From the NCBI GenBank assembly GCA_903923345.1, contig CAIXXI010000532.1, positions 1 through 11,688 on the forward strand: a DNA stretch of 11,688 bases. The letters run 5' to 3'. The notes beneath the pieces are model-generated. The model searched no databases, was not told where the DNA came from, and was given only the letters and a program-made list of their open reading frames with translations. The position numbers and the translations under genes were made by a program. This stretch comes from an uncultured Burkholderiales bacterium. GTDB lineage: Bacteria > Pseudomonadota > Gammaproteobacteria > Burkholderiales > Burkholderiaceae_E. Below are positions 5,914 to 11,688 of this stretch, in pieces (position 1 is the first letter of the stretch; each line of letters starts with the position of its first letter).

Positions 5914-6645
5914 ATGGCCGATACCCAGAAATTCCCTGTTGAACCACGGTCCGGAAATGGTCCGATCCGGATTGCGCCGAGCATCCTGTCGGCCGATTTC
6001 GCCAGGCTTGGGGAAGAGGTGCGGGCAGTGGAGGCGGCCGGCGCCGACCTGATCCACTTCGATGTGATGGACAACCATTACGTGCCGAACCTCACGATCG
6101 GCCCGATGGTGTGCGCGGCCATTCGCCCGCACGTCAGCATTCCCATCGATGTCCATCTGATGGTCTCGCCGGTTGATCGGCTTGCTGCGGATTTCGCCAA
6201 GGCCGGTGCCAACCTGATCACCTTTCATCCCGAGGCCAGCGACCACATCGACCGCTCCCTGCAGGCGATTCGCGATGCCGGCTGCAAGGCCGGCCTGGTC
6301 TTCAACCCGGCCACACCCCTTCACTTTCTGGATCATGTGATGGACCGGCTCGACATGATCCTGCTGATGTCGGTCAATCCCGGCTTTGGCGGCCAAAGTT
6401 TTATCGCTTCAACGCTGCCCAAGCTGAGAGAAGTCAGGCGTCGTATCGATGCCCATCATGATGCCGGTGGACAAGCGATCTGGCTGGAAGTCGATGGCGG
6501 TGTCAAAGCCGACAACATCGCGCAGATTGCGGCTGCTGGGGCCGATACCTTCGTGGCCGGATCGGCAGTGTTCGGAGCACCCGATCCCGATGGCGGCTAT
6601 GCCGGCATCTTGAATCAACTGCGCGGCGCGGCGGCCCAGCGATGA
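5914..6645 (+). CDS. rpe: Ribulose-phosphate 3-epimerase
   Basis: This 243-residue TIM-barrel enzyme interconverts D-ribulose 5-phosphate and D-xylulose 5-phosphate in the pentose phosphate and Calvin pathways. The core begins at IRIAPSILSADF (residues 18-29), so there is a leader of about 17 residues before the usual start. Metal and catalytic residues are visible: H48 and D50 in HFDVMDNHYVPN, H81 in DVHLMVSP and D194 in EVDGGVK. MSVNPGFGGQSF (152-163) is the phosphate-binding loop signature, and VAGSAVFG lies near the end. The ATG at 5914 has no clear Shine-Dalgarno sequence; the open frame could extend upstream only from a TTG inside apaG, which is unlikely. The stop overlaps the gph start by 4 bp (ATGA). 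Confidence 0.95.
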   Translation: MADTQKFPVEPRSGNGPIRIAPSILSADFARLGEEVRAVEAAGADLIHFDVMDNHYVPNLTIGPMVCAAIRPHVSIPIDVHLMVSPVDRLAADFAKAGANLITFHPEASDHIDRSLQAIRDAGCKAGLVFNPATPLHFLDHVMDRLDMILLMSVNPGFGGQSFIASTLPKLREVRRRIDAHHDAGGQAIWLEVDGGVKADNIAQIAAAGADTFVAGSAVFGAPDPDGGYAGILNQLRGAAAQR

Positions 6646-7343
6646 AGCGCGCTGCCCGCTTTGCCTGCCGTGCGGTGCTCATCGACCTCGATGGCACGCT
6701 GCTTGACACCGTGGCCGATCTCGCGTCAGCGGTCAACCTGATGCTCGCAGACCTGGGCCGCTCGGCCTTGTCGGAGACAACGATTGCCAGCTATGTCGGC
6801 AAGGGCACGGAGGTGCTGGTCCATCGTGCCCTAGGCGGTGCCCTGGATGCGCGAGTCGATCCTGAACTGCATGACCGGGGGCTCGCCGCCTTTTCTGCGC
6901 ACTACGATCGGGAAAATGGCCGTCAGGCGCGCGCCTACGAGGGTGTCGTGCCAGGTCTGGAGCGCATGCGCGCCATGGGCCTGAAACTGGCCTGTGTGAC
7001 CAACAAACCTCAGCGGTTTGCCGACCCCTTGCTCGAGCGCTGTGGCCTGGCCGCGAGTTTCGAATGCGTCATCGGCGGTGATGCACTGCCTCGCAAGAAG
7101 CCTGATCCGATGCCCATGCTTCATGCAGCACAGCGGCTCGGCGCCTTGCCAGGCCAGACCATTGCAATCGGCGATTCGATCAACGATGCACTCGCTGCAC
7201 GCGCCGCCGGCATGACCGTCTTTGCAGTGCCCTATGGCTACAACGAGGGTCACGATGTCAGGACGCTCGATGTCGACGCCATCGTTGATTCCCTGCTTGA
7301 CGCGTCCCACCTCATCGATCCGGTAGAGGGTCTGCACGAATGA
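6642..7343 (+). CDS. gph: Phosphoglycolate phosphatase (HAD superfamily)
   Basis: This 233-residue HAD-type phosphatase is expected to dephosphorylate 2-phosphoglycolate, formed by Rubisco oxygenation or DNA repair. Motif I is LIDLDGTLLDT with nucleophile D15 and acid/base D17. Motif II is T120 in CVTNKPQRF, the conserved lysine lies in RKKPDP (152-153), and motif III is IGDSINDALAARAAG with D178 and D182. The helical cap inserted after motif I fits Gph. HAD enzymes are promiscuous, so the substrate is inferred from the sequence pattern and from the conserved rpe-gph-trpE order. Both ends overlap neighbours by ATGA, indicating translational coupling. Confidence 0.92.
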   Translation: MKRAARFACRAVLIDLDGTLLDTVADLASAVNLMLADLGRSALSETTIASYVGKGTEVLVHRALGGALDARVDPELHDRGLAAFSAHYDRENGRQARAYEGVVPGLERMRAMGLKLACVTNKPQRFADPLLERCGLAASFECVIGGDALPRKKPDPMPMLHAAQRLGALPGQTIAIGDSINDALAARAAGMTVFAVPYGYNEGHDVRTLDVDAIVDSLLDASHLIDPVEGLHE

Positions 7344-8860
7344 CCGAAATTGAATTCCGCGCCCTGGCCGCTCAGGGCTACAACCGCATTCCGCTGATGG
7401 CCGAGTGCCTCTCCGACCTCGACACGCCACTGTCGCTCTACGTCAAACTGATCGACCGTGACAAGCGAGGCAACAGTTTCCTGCTTGAGTCGGTGGTGGG
7501 CGGTGAGCGATTCGGTCGCTATTCCTTCATCGGATTGCCCGCGCGCATGCTGTTGCGCTCGACGGGAGACCTGATCGAAGTGCTGCGTGATGGTCAGGTC
7601 ATCGAGACCGCCCAGGGCGATCCCCTGAATTTCGTTCGCGAATTCCAGAAGCGCTTCAAGGTGTCGGTGCGCCCTGGCTTGCCGCGCTTTTGCGGTGGCC
7701 TCGCAGGGTATTTCGGTTATGACGTGGTGCGTTTCATCGAACCTCGGCTCGGCCCCTCGACCAAGCCCGATCCGATCGGCACACCCGATGTCCTGATGAT
7801 GGTGGTCGATGAATTGGCCATCGTCGACAACCTGCGGGGCAAGCTGTATCTGATCGTCTATGCCGACCCATCTCAGCCCGATGCCTACTCGCAGGCACGC
7901 CGCCGATTGCGCGGCCTGCAGGCGCGTCTGGCGCAGCCGGCCTTCGAGCCAGAGGATGCACCCCTGCCGCAGTCCGAGGTGCGCCGCGAGTTTGATCGCA
8001 CGGACTATCTGGCCGCAGTCGCCCGTGCCAAGGAATACATCGTCGCAGGCGATGTGATGCAGGTTCAGATCGGTCAGTGCATTCGCAAGCCCTATGCGCA
8101 CTCGCCCCTGTCGCTGTATCGCGCGCTGCGCTCGATCAATCCGTCGCCCTACATGTACTACTACGACTTCGACGGCTTTCAGGTCATTGGCGCGTCGCCC
8201 GAAATTCTGGTGCGTCAGGAGTCAGACGAGATCGTCGATGCTCAGGGCAACGTGACCGCGCAGGACACCAAGGTCACGATTCGACCGATCGCCGGCACCC
8301 GCAAACGTGGCCTGACTGCGGCTCAGGATGCCGCACTCGCGGCCGAGCTGCTGGCCGACCCCAAGGAGCGGGCCGAGCATCTCATGCTGATCGATCTGGC
8401 CCGCAACGACATCGGTCGCATCGTCAAAACGGGTTCAGTCAAGGTCACTGACCAGATGGTGATCGAGAAGTACTCGCACGTGCAGCACATCGTCTCCAAC
8501 GTCGAGGGCATTCTGTCACCGGGACTGGATGCAATCGATGTGCTGCGGGCCACCTTCCCGGCCGGTACCCTGACCGGCGCGCCCAAGGTGAGGGCGATGG
8601 AAATCATTGACGAACTCGAGCCAGTCAAGCGCGGCATCTACGGCGGTTCATGCGGCTACATCAGCTGGTCGGGCGAGATGGATGTGGCCATCGCGATTCG
8701 CACCGGTGTGCTCAAGGACGGTGTGCTCAACGTCCAGGCGGCAGCCGGAGTCGTTTACGACTCGATTCCGGAGGCCGAATATCAGGAGACCGAGGTCAAG
8801 GCCCGCGCCGTGCTGCGCGCCGCCGAACTGGTCGAAGAAGGGTTCACCCGGGAACTCTGA
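7340..8860 (+). CDS. trpE: Anthranilate synthase component I
   Basis: This 506-residue large subunit converts chorismate to anthranilate, using ammonia delivered by TrpG, the first step of tryptophan synthesis. The N-terminal domain has the tryptophan feedback motif LLES (48-51) followed by GGERFGRYSFIG. The C-terminal chorismate-binding domain has IRPIAGTRKRG, the block EHLMLIDLARNDIGRI, GTLTGAPKVRAMEIIDE (409-425) and YGGSCGYISW. Length is normal and the frame is intact. It begins inside the gph stop (ATGA), so no trp leader peptide or attenuator can precede it directly. Unusually, trpG does not follow: an acyltransferase gene starts 12 bp after the stop, and trpG is about 1.95 kb away. Confidence 0.97.
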   Translation: MTEIEFRALAAQGYNRIPLMAECLSDLDTPLSLYVKLIDRDKRGNSFLLESVVGGERFGRYSFIGLPARMLLRSTGDLIEVLRDGQVIETAQGDPLNFVREFQKRFKVSVRPGLPRFCGGLAGYFGYDVVRFIEPRLGPSTKPDPIGTPDVLMMVVDELAIVDNLRGKLYLIVYADPSQPDAYSQARRRLRGLQARLAQPAFEPEDAPLPQSEVRREFDRTDYLAAVARAKEYIVAGDVMQVQIGQCIRKPYAHSPLSLYRALRSINPSPYMYYYDFDGFQVIGASPEILVRQESDEIVDAQGNVTAQDTKVTIRPIAGTRKRGLTAAQDAALAAELLADPKERAEHLMLIDLARNDIGRIVKTGSVKVTDQMVIEKYSHVQHIVSNVEGILSPGLDAIDVLRATFPAGTLTGAPKVRAMEIIDELEPVKRGIYGGSCGYISWSGEMDVAIAIRTGVLKDGVLNVQAAAGVVYDSIPEAEYQETEVKARAVLRAAELVEEGFTREL

Positions 8861-8872
8861 ACAGCCGACCCG

Positions 8873-10039
8873 ATGAGATGGTCAGGTATGTCCTTAGAGT
8901 TGCACTCCTCCTCTGAGTCTCGTCACGCAGCCGTCTTCCTTGGACTCGACCAATGGCGCATCGTGCTGGCGCTGGTAGTGGTGGCCATGCATGCCCAGGC
9001 CTTGGGTTTCATGCCGTGGCTGAGAGCTGACTGGACGGGCCGTCTCGGGCATGACGCAGTCATCGGCTTTTTCGCGGTGTCCGGGTACAGCGTCATGCAG
9101 GCTGCGGCCAGTGCCGGCTGGCAGCCGCGCACATTCCTGATCGGACGCTGGTCGCGGCTGTACAGCCTCGTCGTGCCGGCACTGCTGCTCACGCTGTGCC
9201 TTGACACCTTGGGGCGCACCCTGCGCCCGGATCTGTATCCGCTTTGGATGTACAACAAGTGGCCCCTGCATCTTGGGTTTCATGCCCTTTTCTTGGGCGA
9301 GACCTGGACGCGTTCCTACCCGGCATTTTCCAATATCCCGTACTGGTCACTGGGCTACGAGGCCTGGTATTACGCCTTGCTGGCCGCATGGCTCATGCCT
9401 GCCCGTATCCGCTCGGGGTGCGTGGCGCTTGCGCTGGTCTGCATGGGGCCGCGGGTGATGCTCCTGCTGCCCTGCTGGCTGATGGGCGCTGTGGCCTGGT
9501 GGTGGGTTGAGCGAGGACGCTGGTCGGCCTGGCTCGCAGGGTCAAGGTCGATCAAGATGTGGGGAGCACCCTCCCTGTTGCTGGTGAGTCTCTATGCCGT
9601 CTGGACCACCTCGCCCTGGGCCGAAGGCCTGCGCCGAACAACCGAGGCGCTTTCGCAGCAGATTGCTGCGCAATGGGGGGCGGAAATGCGACTGTCCTAT
9701 TCGCGCTGGTTTGCAGCAGACTGGGTGACTGCAGGCGTTTTCGTCGCAGTCATGCTGGCCATTGCAGCCCGAACTGTCACGCCGACCTCGTCCGATGCCA
9801 CGAGCAGGAACGGCCCCCGTGCATGGATTCGCTGGCTTGCCTTTCACTCCTTCGGAATCTACCTGATGCATTACCCATTGCTGTTGCTGGCGGCTGCGGT
9901 TGGCCTTGCCAGGTTCGGAGCGGGCACAGGACTGCTGACAGTGTTGGCTGTCGTGGCACTGAGCGTGGCCTTATCGGCTGCTTTTTCGCGTACACGCCCG
10001 CTTTGGCAACGCCTGCTGGGTCGTTCGATTCTGCGCTGA
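8873..10039 (+). CDS. Acyltransferase-3 family membrane protein
   Basis: This 388-residue polytopic membrane protein has about ten hydrophobic helices and probably O-acylates a cell-surface glycan or lipid. Family marks are LDQWRIVLALVVVAMHAQA near the N-terminus with the likely catalytic H40, GFFAVSGYSVM, then GRWSRLYSLVVPALL with the conserved Arg pair, YWSLGYEAWYYALL in the middle, and FHSFGIYLMHYPLLL close to the C-terminus. The start may be the ATG at 8873 or one five codons later at 8888; neither has a good ribosome-binding site. It sits 12 bp after trpE and is probably cotranscribed with it, although it has no link to tryptophan synthesis. No polysaccharide genes lie nearby, so the substrate is unknown. 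The frame is intact, unlike its downstream neighbour. Confidence 0.9.
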   Translation: MRWSGMSLELHSSSESRHAAVFLGLDQWRIVLALVVVAMHAQALGFMPWLRADWTGRLGHDAVIGFFAVSGYSVMQAAASAGWQPRTFLIGRWSRLYSLVVPALLLTLCLDTLGRTLRPDLYPLWMYNKWPLHLGFHALFLGETWTRSYPAFSNIPYWSLGYEAWYYALLAAWLMPARIRSGCVALALVCMGPRVMLLLPCWLMGAVAWWWVERGRWSAWLAGSRSIKMWGAPSLLLVSLYAVWTTSPWAEGLRRTTEALSQQIAAQWGAEMRLSYSRWFAADWVTAGVFVAVMLAIAARTVTPTSSDATSRNGPRAWIRWLAFHSFGIYLMHYPLLLLAAAVGLARFGAGTGLLTVLAVVALSVALSAAFSRTRPLWQRLLGRSILR

Positions 10040-10101
10040 CATGCTTTCGCAGCGAGCACTGGCATGATCGCCCGCTGAGTTGGGGTTCAGATTGCCCGAA
10101 G

Positions 10102-10533
10102 CACAGGGTCGCGCAGACCTATACCGTGCTTGGCATCGAGCACATTCTGATCGGCTTTGATCACCTGCTGTTCGTGTTTGCGCGGGTGCTTCTCGTGAAG
10201 CGCGCGCGCAGGCTCATCGCGACGATCACCGCATTCACGGTCGCGCACAGCCTGACACTGTTCGCTTCGACGCTCAGCTGGATCCATGTCCCGGGTTCGT
10301 CGGTCGAAGCCATCATCGCGCTGTCGATTCCAATGGCGCTCCGGTTCTTCAACGTCGGCGTCGAGATCGGCCAGCTGATCTTCATGACGGCCGTTCTCCC
10401 GGTCGTGGCTGCAGGAAGAGCAATCGCGGGTCGCCTGAAGTTTTCGCCGCCGCCGTGGCTGTAGAAGCTGCCACCGTATGCGATCGGTGGCGTGGCGAGC
10501 TTCTGGGTCACGCAGCGCGTCGCAGCGTTCTGA
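10102..10533 (+). pseudogene. HupE/UreJ-family membrane protein, decayed
   Basis: The frame reads VAQTYTVLGIEHILIGFDHL, then LIATITAFTVAHSLTLFAST, VPGSSVEAIIALSI, and RFFNVGVEIGQLIF. This is the order of HupE/UreJ_2 membrane proteins, which are putative metal permeases or accessory factors. Three defects are visible. There is no start codon or N-terminal region, since the preceding bases run straight from the acyltransferase stop. IIALSI joins directly to PMALRFFNVGVE, dropping the central block of roughly 50-60 residues that normally carries the FGLLHGFGFA motif. A TAG at 10462-10464 interrupts the end: beyond it the same frame continues KLPPYAIGGVASFWVTQRVA to a natural TGA at 10531-10533, the usual C-terminus of the family. 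TGG to TAG is the simplest cause. Family features are recalled, not searched. Confidence 0.8.
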
Positions 10534-10806
10534 GTCTGTCTATCAGGCTTGCTGCGCGCACAGGCGCAGATTGTTTCAGTCGTCTGGGTACACAGGGTCT
10601 ACCCAGCAGTCAATCACGGCAGCCATCGAATGGCCGCCGAATGAAATCGCAGTCGTTCACGATGGACTGGAGGACAATACGGGCTTTGGTGCGTTCGGTT
10701 CTAGGCGATCGGCGCGGGTCATCAAAAGAAGAAGCGGGCATTTGATCGGGTGTCGTAGCCGATAACTCTTAAAATGCTTTATACGAATCAAACGGACAGA
10801 TGCCAG
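10534..10806. other. Non-coding stretch upstream of trpG
   Basis: These 273 bp between the HupE relic and trpG hold no gene I can support. A 7-bp perfect inverted repeat CTGGGTA / TACCCAG (10584-10590 and 10600-10606) has a 9-nt loop but no T-run, so it is not an intrinsic terminator. The last 65 bp become AT-rich (GATAACTCTTAAAATGC, then TTTATACGAATC), and TAAAAT (10770-10775) or TATACG (10780-10785) could be -10 elements for a trpG promoter, but no good -35 lies at the right distance. No Trp-rich leader peptide is present. Confidence 0.5.
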
Positions 10807-11370
10807 ATGCTGCTGATGATCGATAACTACGATTCCTTCACCTACAACCTGGTCCAGTACTTTGGCGAGCTGGGTGAAGACGTCCGCACGGTGCGAAACG
10901 ATGCCCTGGACATCGCCGACATCGAGGCCATGAAGCCCGACCGCATCGTGATCTCGCCCGGACCCTGCACGCCCACTGAAGCCGGTGTGTCCTTGCAGAC
11001 CCTCACTCACTTTGCAGGTCGCATCCCGATGCTCGGTGTGTGCCTGGGGCACCAGGCCATCGGTCAGGCCTTCGGCGGCAAGGTGGTGCGTGCAGCCACG
11101 GTCATGCATGGCAAGACCAGTGTCATCCGAACCACCGGCCAGGGTGTTTTTCGCCAGTTGCCCGAGCACTTTGAAGTGGCTCGCTATCACTCGCTGGTGG
11201 TCGAGCGCGAAACACTGCCCCAGTGTCTGGAGATCACCGCCTGGACCGATGATGGGCAGATCATGGGCCTGCGTCATCGCACGCTGTCGATCGAGGGCGT
11301 GCAGTTTCATCCCGAGTCGGTGGCCAGCGAACATGGCCATGCCCTGTTGAGAAACTTTCTGACCGCCTGA
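10807..11370 (+). CDS. trpG: Anthranilate synthase component II (glutamine amidotransferase)
   Basis: This 187-residue class I amidotransferase hydrolyses glutamine and channels ammonia to TrpE. It begins MLLMIDNYDSFTYNLVQYF. The oxyanion strand is VISPGPCTP (48-56), the nucleophile C79 lies in LGVCLGHQAIG, and the catalytic pair H168 and E170 lies in VQFHPES. MHGKTS (100-105) is typical of TrpG/PabA. An in-frame ATG 11 codons upstream exists, but the ATG at 10807 gives the family N-terminus; GGA about 10 bp upstream is a weak ribosome-binding site. The protein could also serve PabB, as in organisms with one shared subunit. It is followed 7 bp later by trpD. Confidence 0.95.
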   Translation: MLLMIDNYDSFTYNLVQYFGELGEDVRTVRNDALDIADIEAMKPDRIVISPGPCTPTEAGVSLQTLTHFAGRIPMLGVCLGHQAIGQAFGGKVVRAATVMHGKTSVIRTTGQGVFRQLPEHFEVARYHSLVVERETLPQCLEITAWTDDGQIMGLRHRTLSIEGVQFHPESVASEHGHALLRNFLTA

Positions 11371-11377
11371 CCCGACC

Positions 11378-11688
11378 ATGCCGATCACGCCCCACGAAGC
11401 CCTGCAGCGGACCATCGAGCACCGCGAGATTTTTCACGACGAGATGCTCAAGCTCATGCGCATGATCATGAGCGGCGAGATGTCGCCTGCCATGACCGCC
11501 GCCATCCTCACCGGCCTGCGCGTCAAGAAGGAGACCATCGGAGAAATCACAGCGGCCGCTCAGGTGATGCGTGAATTTTCCTCGAAGGTGCAGGTGCCGG
11601 ACACGCCCCATTTTGTGGATATCGTGGGCACCGGCGGCGATGGCCTGCACACCTTCAACATTTCCACGGCGTCGATGTTTGTGGCAGA
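11378..11688 (+). CDS. trpD: Anthranilate phosphoribosyltransferase, N-terminal part (3' end outside window)
   Basis: This open frame starts at ATG 11378 and runs without a stop to the window edge, giving 103 complete codons. It begins MPITPHEALQRTIEHREIFH. The helical N-terminal domain contains LMRMIMSGEMSPAMTAAILT and GLRVKKETIGEI, which fit TrpD, and the phosphoribosyl-pyrophosphate loop GTGGDG is at residues 84-89 followed by FNIST. The enzyme joins anthranilate to PRPP, the second step of tryptophan synthesis. It lies 7 bp after trpG, the usual trpG-trpD order. No Shine-Dalgarno sequence is obvious, so translation is probably coupled to trpG. Confidence 0.95.
   Translation, partial: MPITPHEALQRTIEHREIFHDEMLKLMRMIMSGEMSPAMTAAILTGLRVKKETIGEITAAAQVMREFSSKVQVPDTPHFVDIVGTGGDGLHTFNISTASMFVA

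Noticed and set aside
7280..7340. trp attenuator or leader peptide ahead of trpE
   Set aside because: trpE begins inside the gph stop codon, leaving no room, and no Trp-rich short frame is present there or before trpG.
7250..8101. 283-codon open frame on the minus strand opposite gph and trpE
   Set aside because: It mirrors well-conserved trpE coding sequence; the composition is that of an antisense frame in G+C-rich DNA and there is no start signal.
9559..10464. 301-codon plus-strand frame joining part of the acyltransferase region to the HupE relic
   Set aside because: Its first half is an out-of-frame shadow of the acyltransferase. Only the part from about 10102 has family sequence, and that is reported as a pseudogene.
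1..11688. CRISPR array, toxin-antitoxin pair, defence system or prophage module
   Set aside because: No regularly spaced repeats, no paired small genes and no recognisable proteins of these systems were found on either strand.

Overview
The window looks like a chromosomal segment of a betaproteobacterium, most likely Burkholderiales. Three things suggest this: the tRNA-Phe sequence (GGCCAAG acceptor stem with encoded CCA), the gene order apaG / rpe-gph-trpE ... trpG-trpD, and the DsbC, UbiH-like and EVE-domain proteins, which are betaproteobacterial in character. Two coding lines I counted were about 58% G+C. This is inference from gene content; no search was run.

Layout. (1) 1-117 is the tail of a gene, probably an ABC-F ATPase, followed almost at once by an IS5-type insertion sequence with its transposase on the minus strand (144-1484). 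(2) 1628-2296 is a small secreted protein with a PEP-CTERM-like sorting tail, more AT-rich than its neighbours, closed by a strong intrinsic terminator (2315-2341). (3) tRNA-Phe(GAA) lies on the minus strand with a recognisable promoter, downstream of an EVE-domain gene on the same strand. (4) Divergent from the EVE gene, a UbiH/UbiF-type FAD hydroxylase is followed 9 bp later by dsbC. A 27-codon membrane microprotein gene with a strong ribosome-binding site comes next. (5) apaG faces the opposite way. (6) From 5914 onward is the pathway cluster: rpe, gph and trpE, joined by ATGA stop/start overlaps, then trpG and the start of trpD, which runs off the window.

The most unusual point is that trpE and trpG, which encode the two subunits of anthranilate synthase and normally sit side by side, are about 1.95 kb apart. 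The gap holds an intact membrane acyltransferase-3 gene, starting 12 bp after trpE, and a decayed HupE/UreJ-family gene. That relic lacks its start and its central conserved block and has an in-frame amber stop near its end. A 273-bp non-coding stretch follows. This looks like an insertion into the operon that has been partly eroded, with the acyltransferase retained.

I found no CRISPR array, rRNA, defence system, toxin-antitoxin pair or phage module. Apart from the IS element and the insertion between trpE and trpG, this is mostly an ordinary housekeeping region. The least described items are the 27-aa microprotein, the split of trpE from trpG, and the 17-bp inverted repeat at the IS edge.
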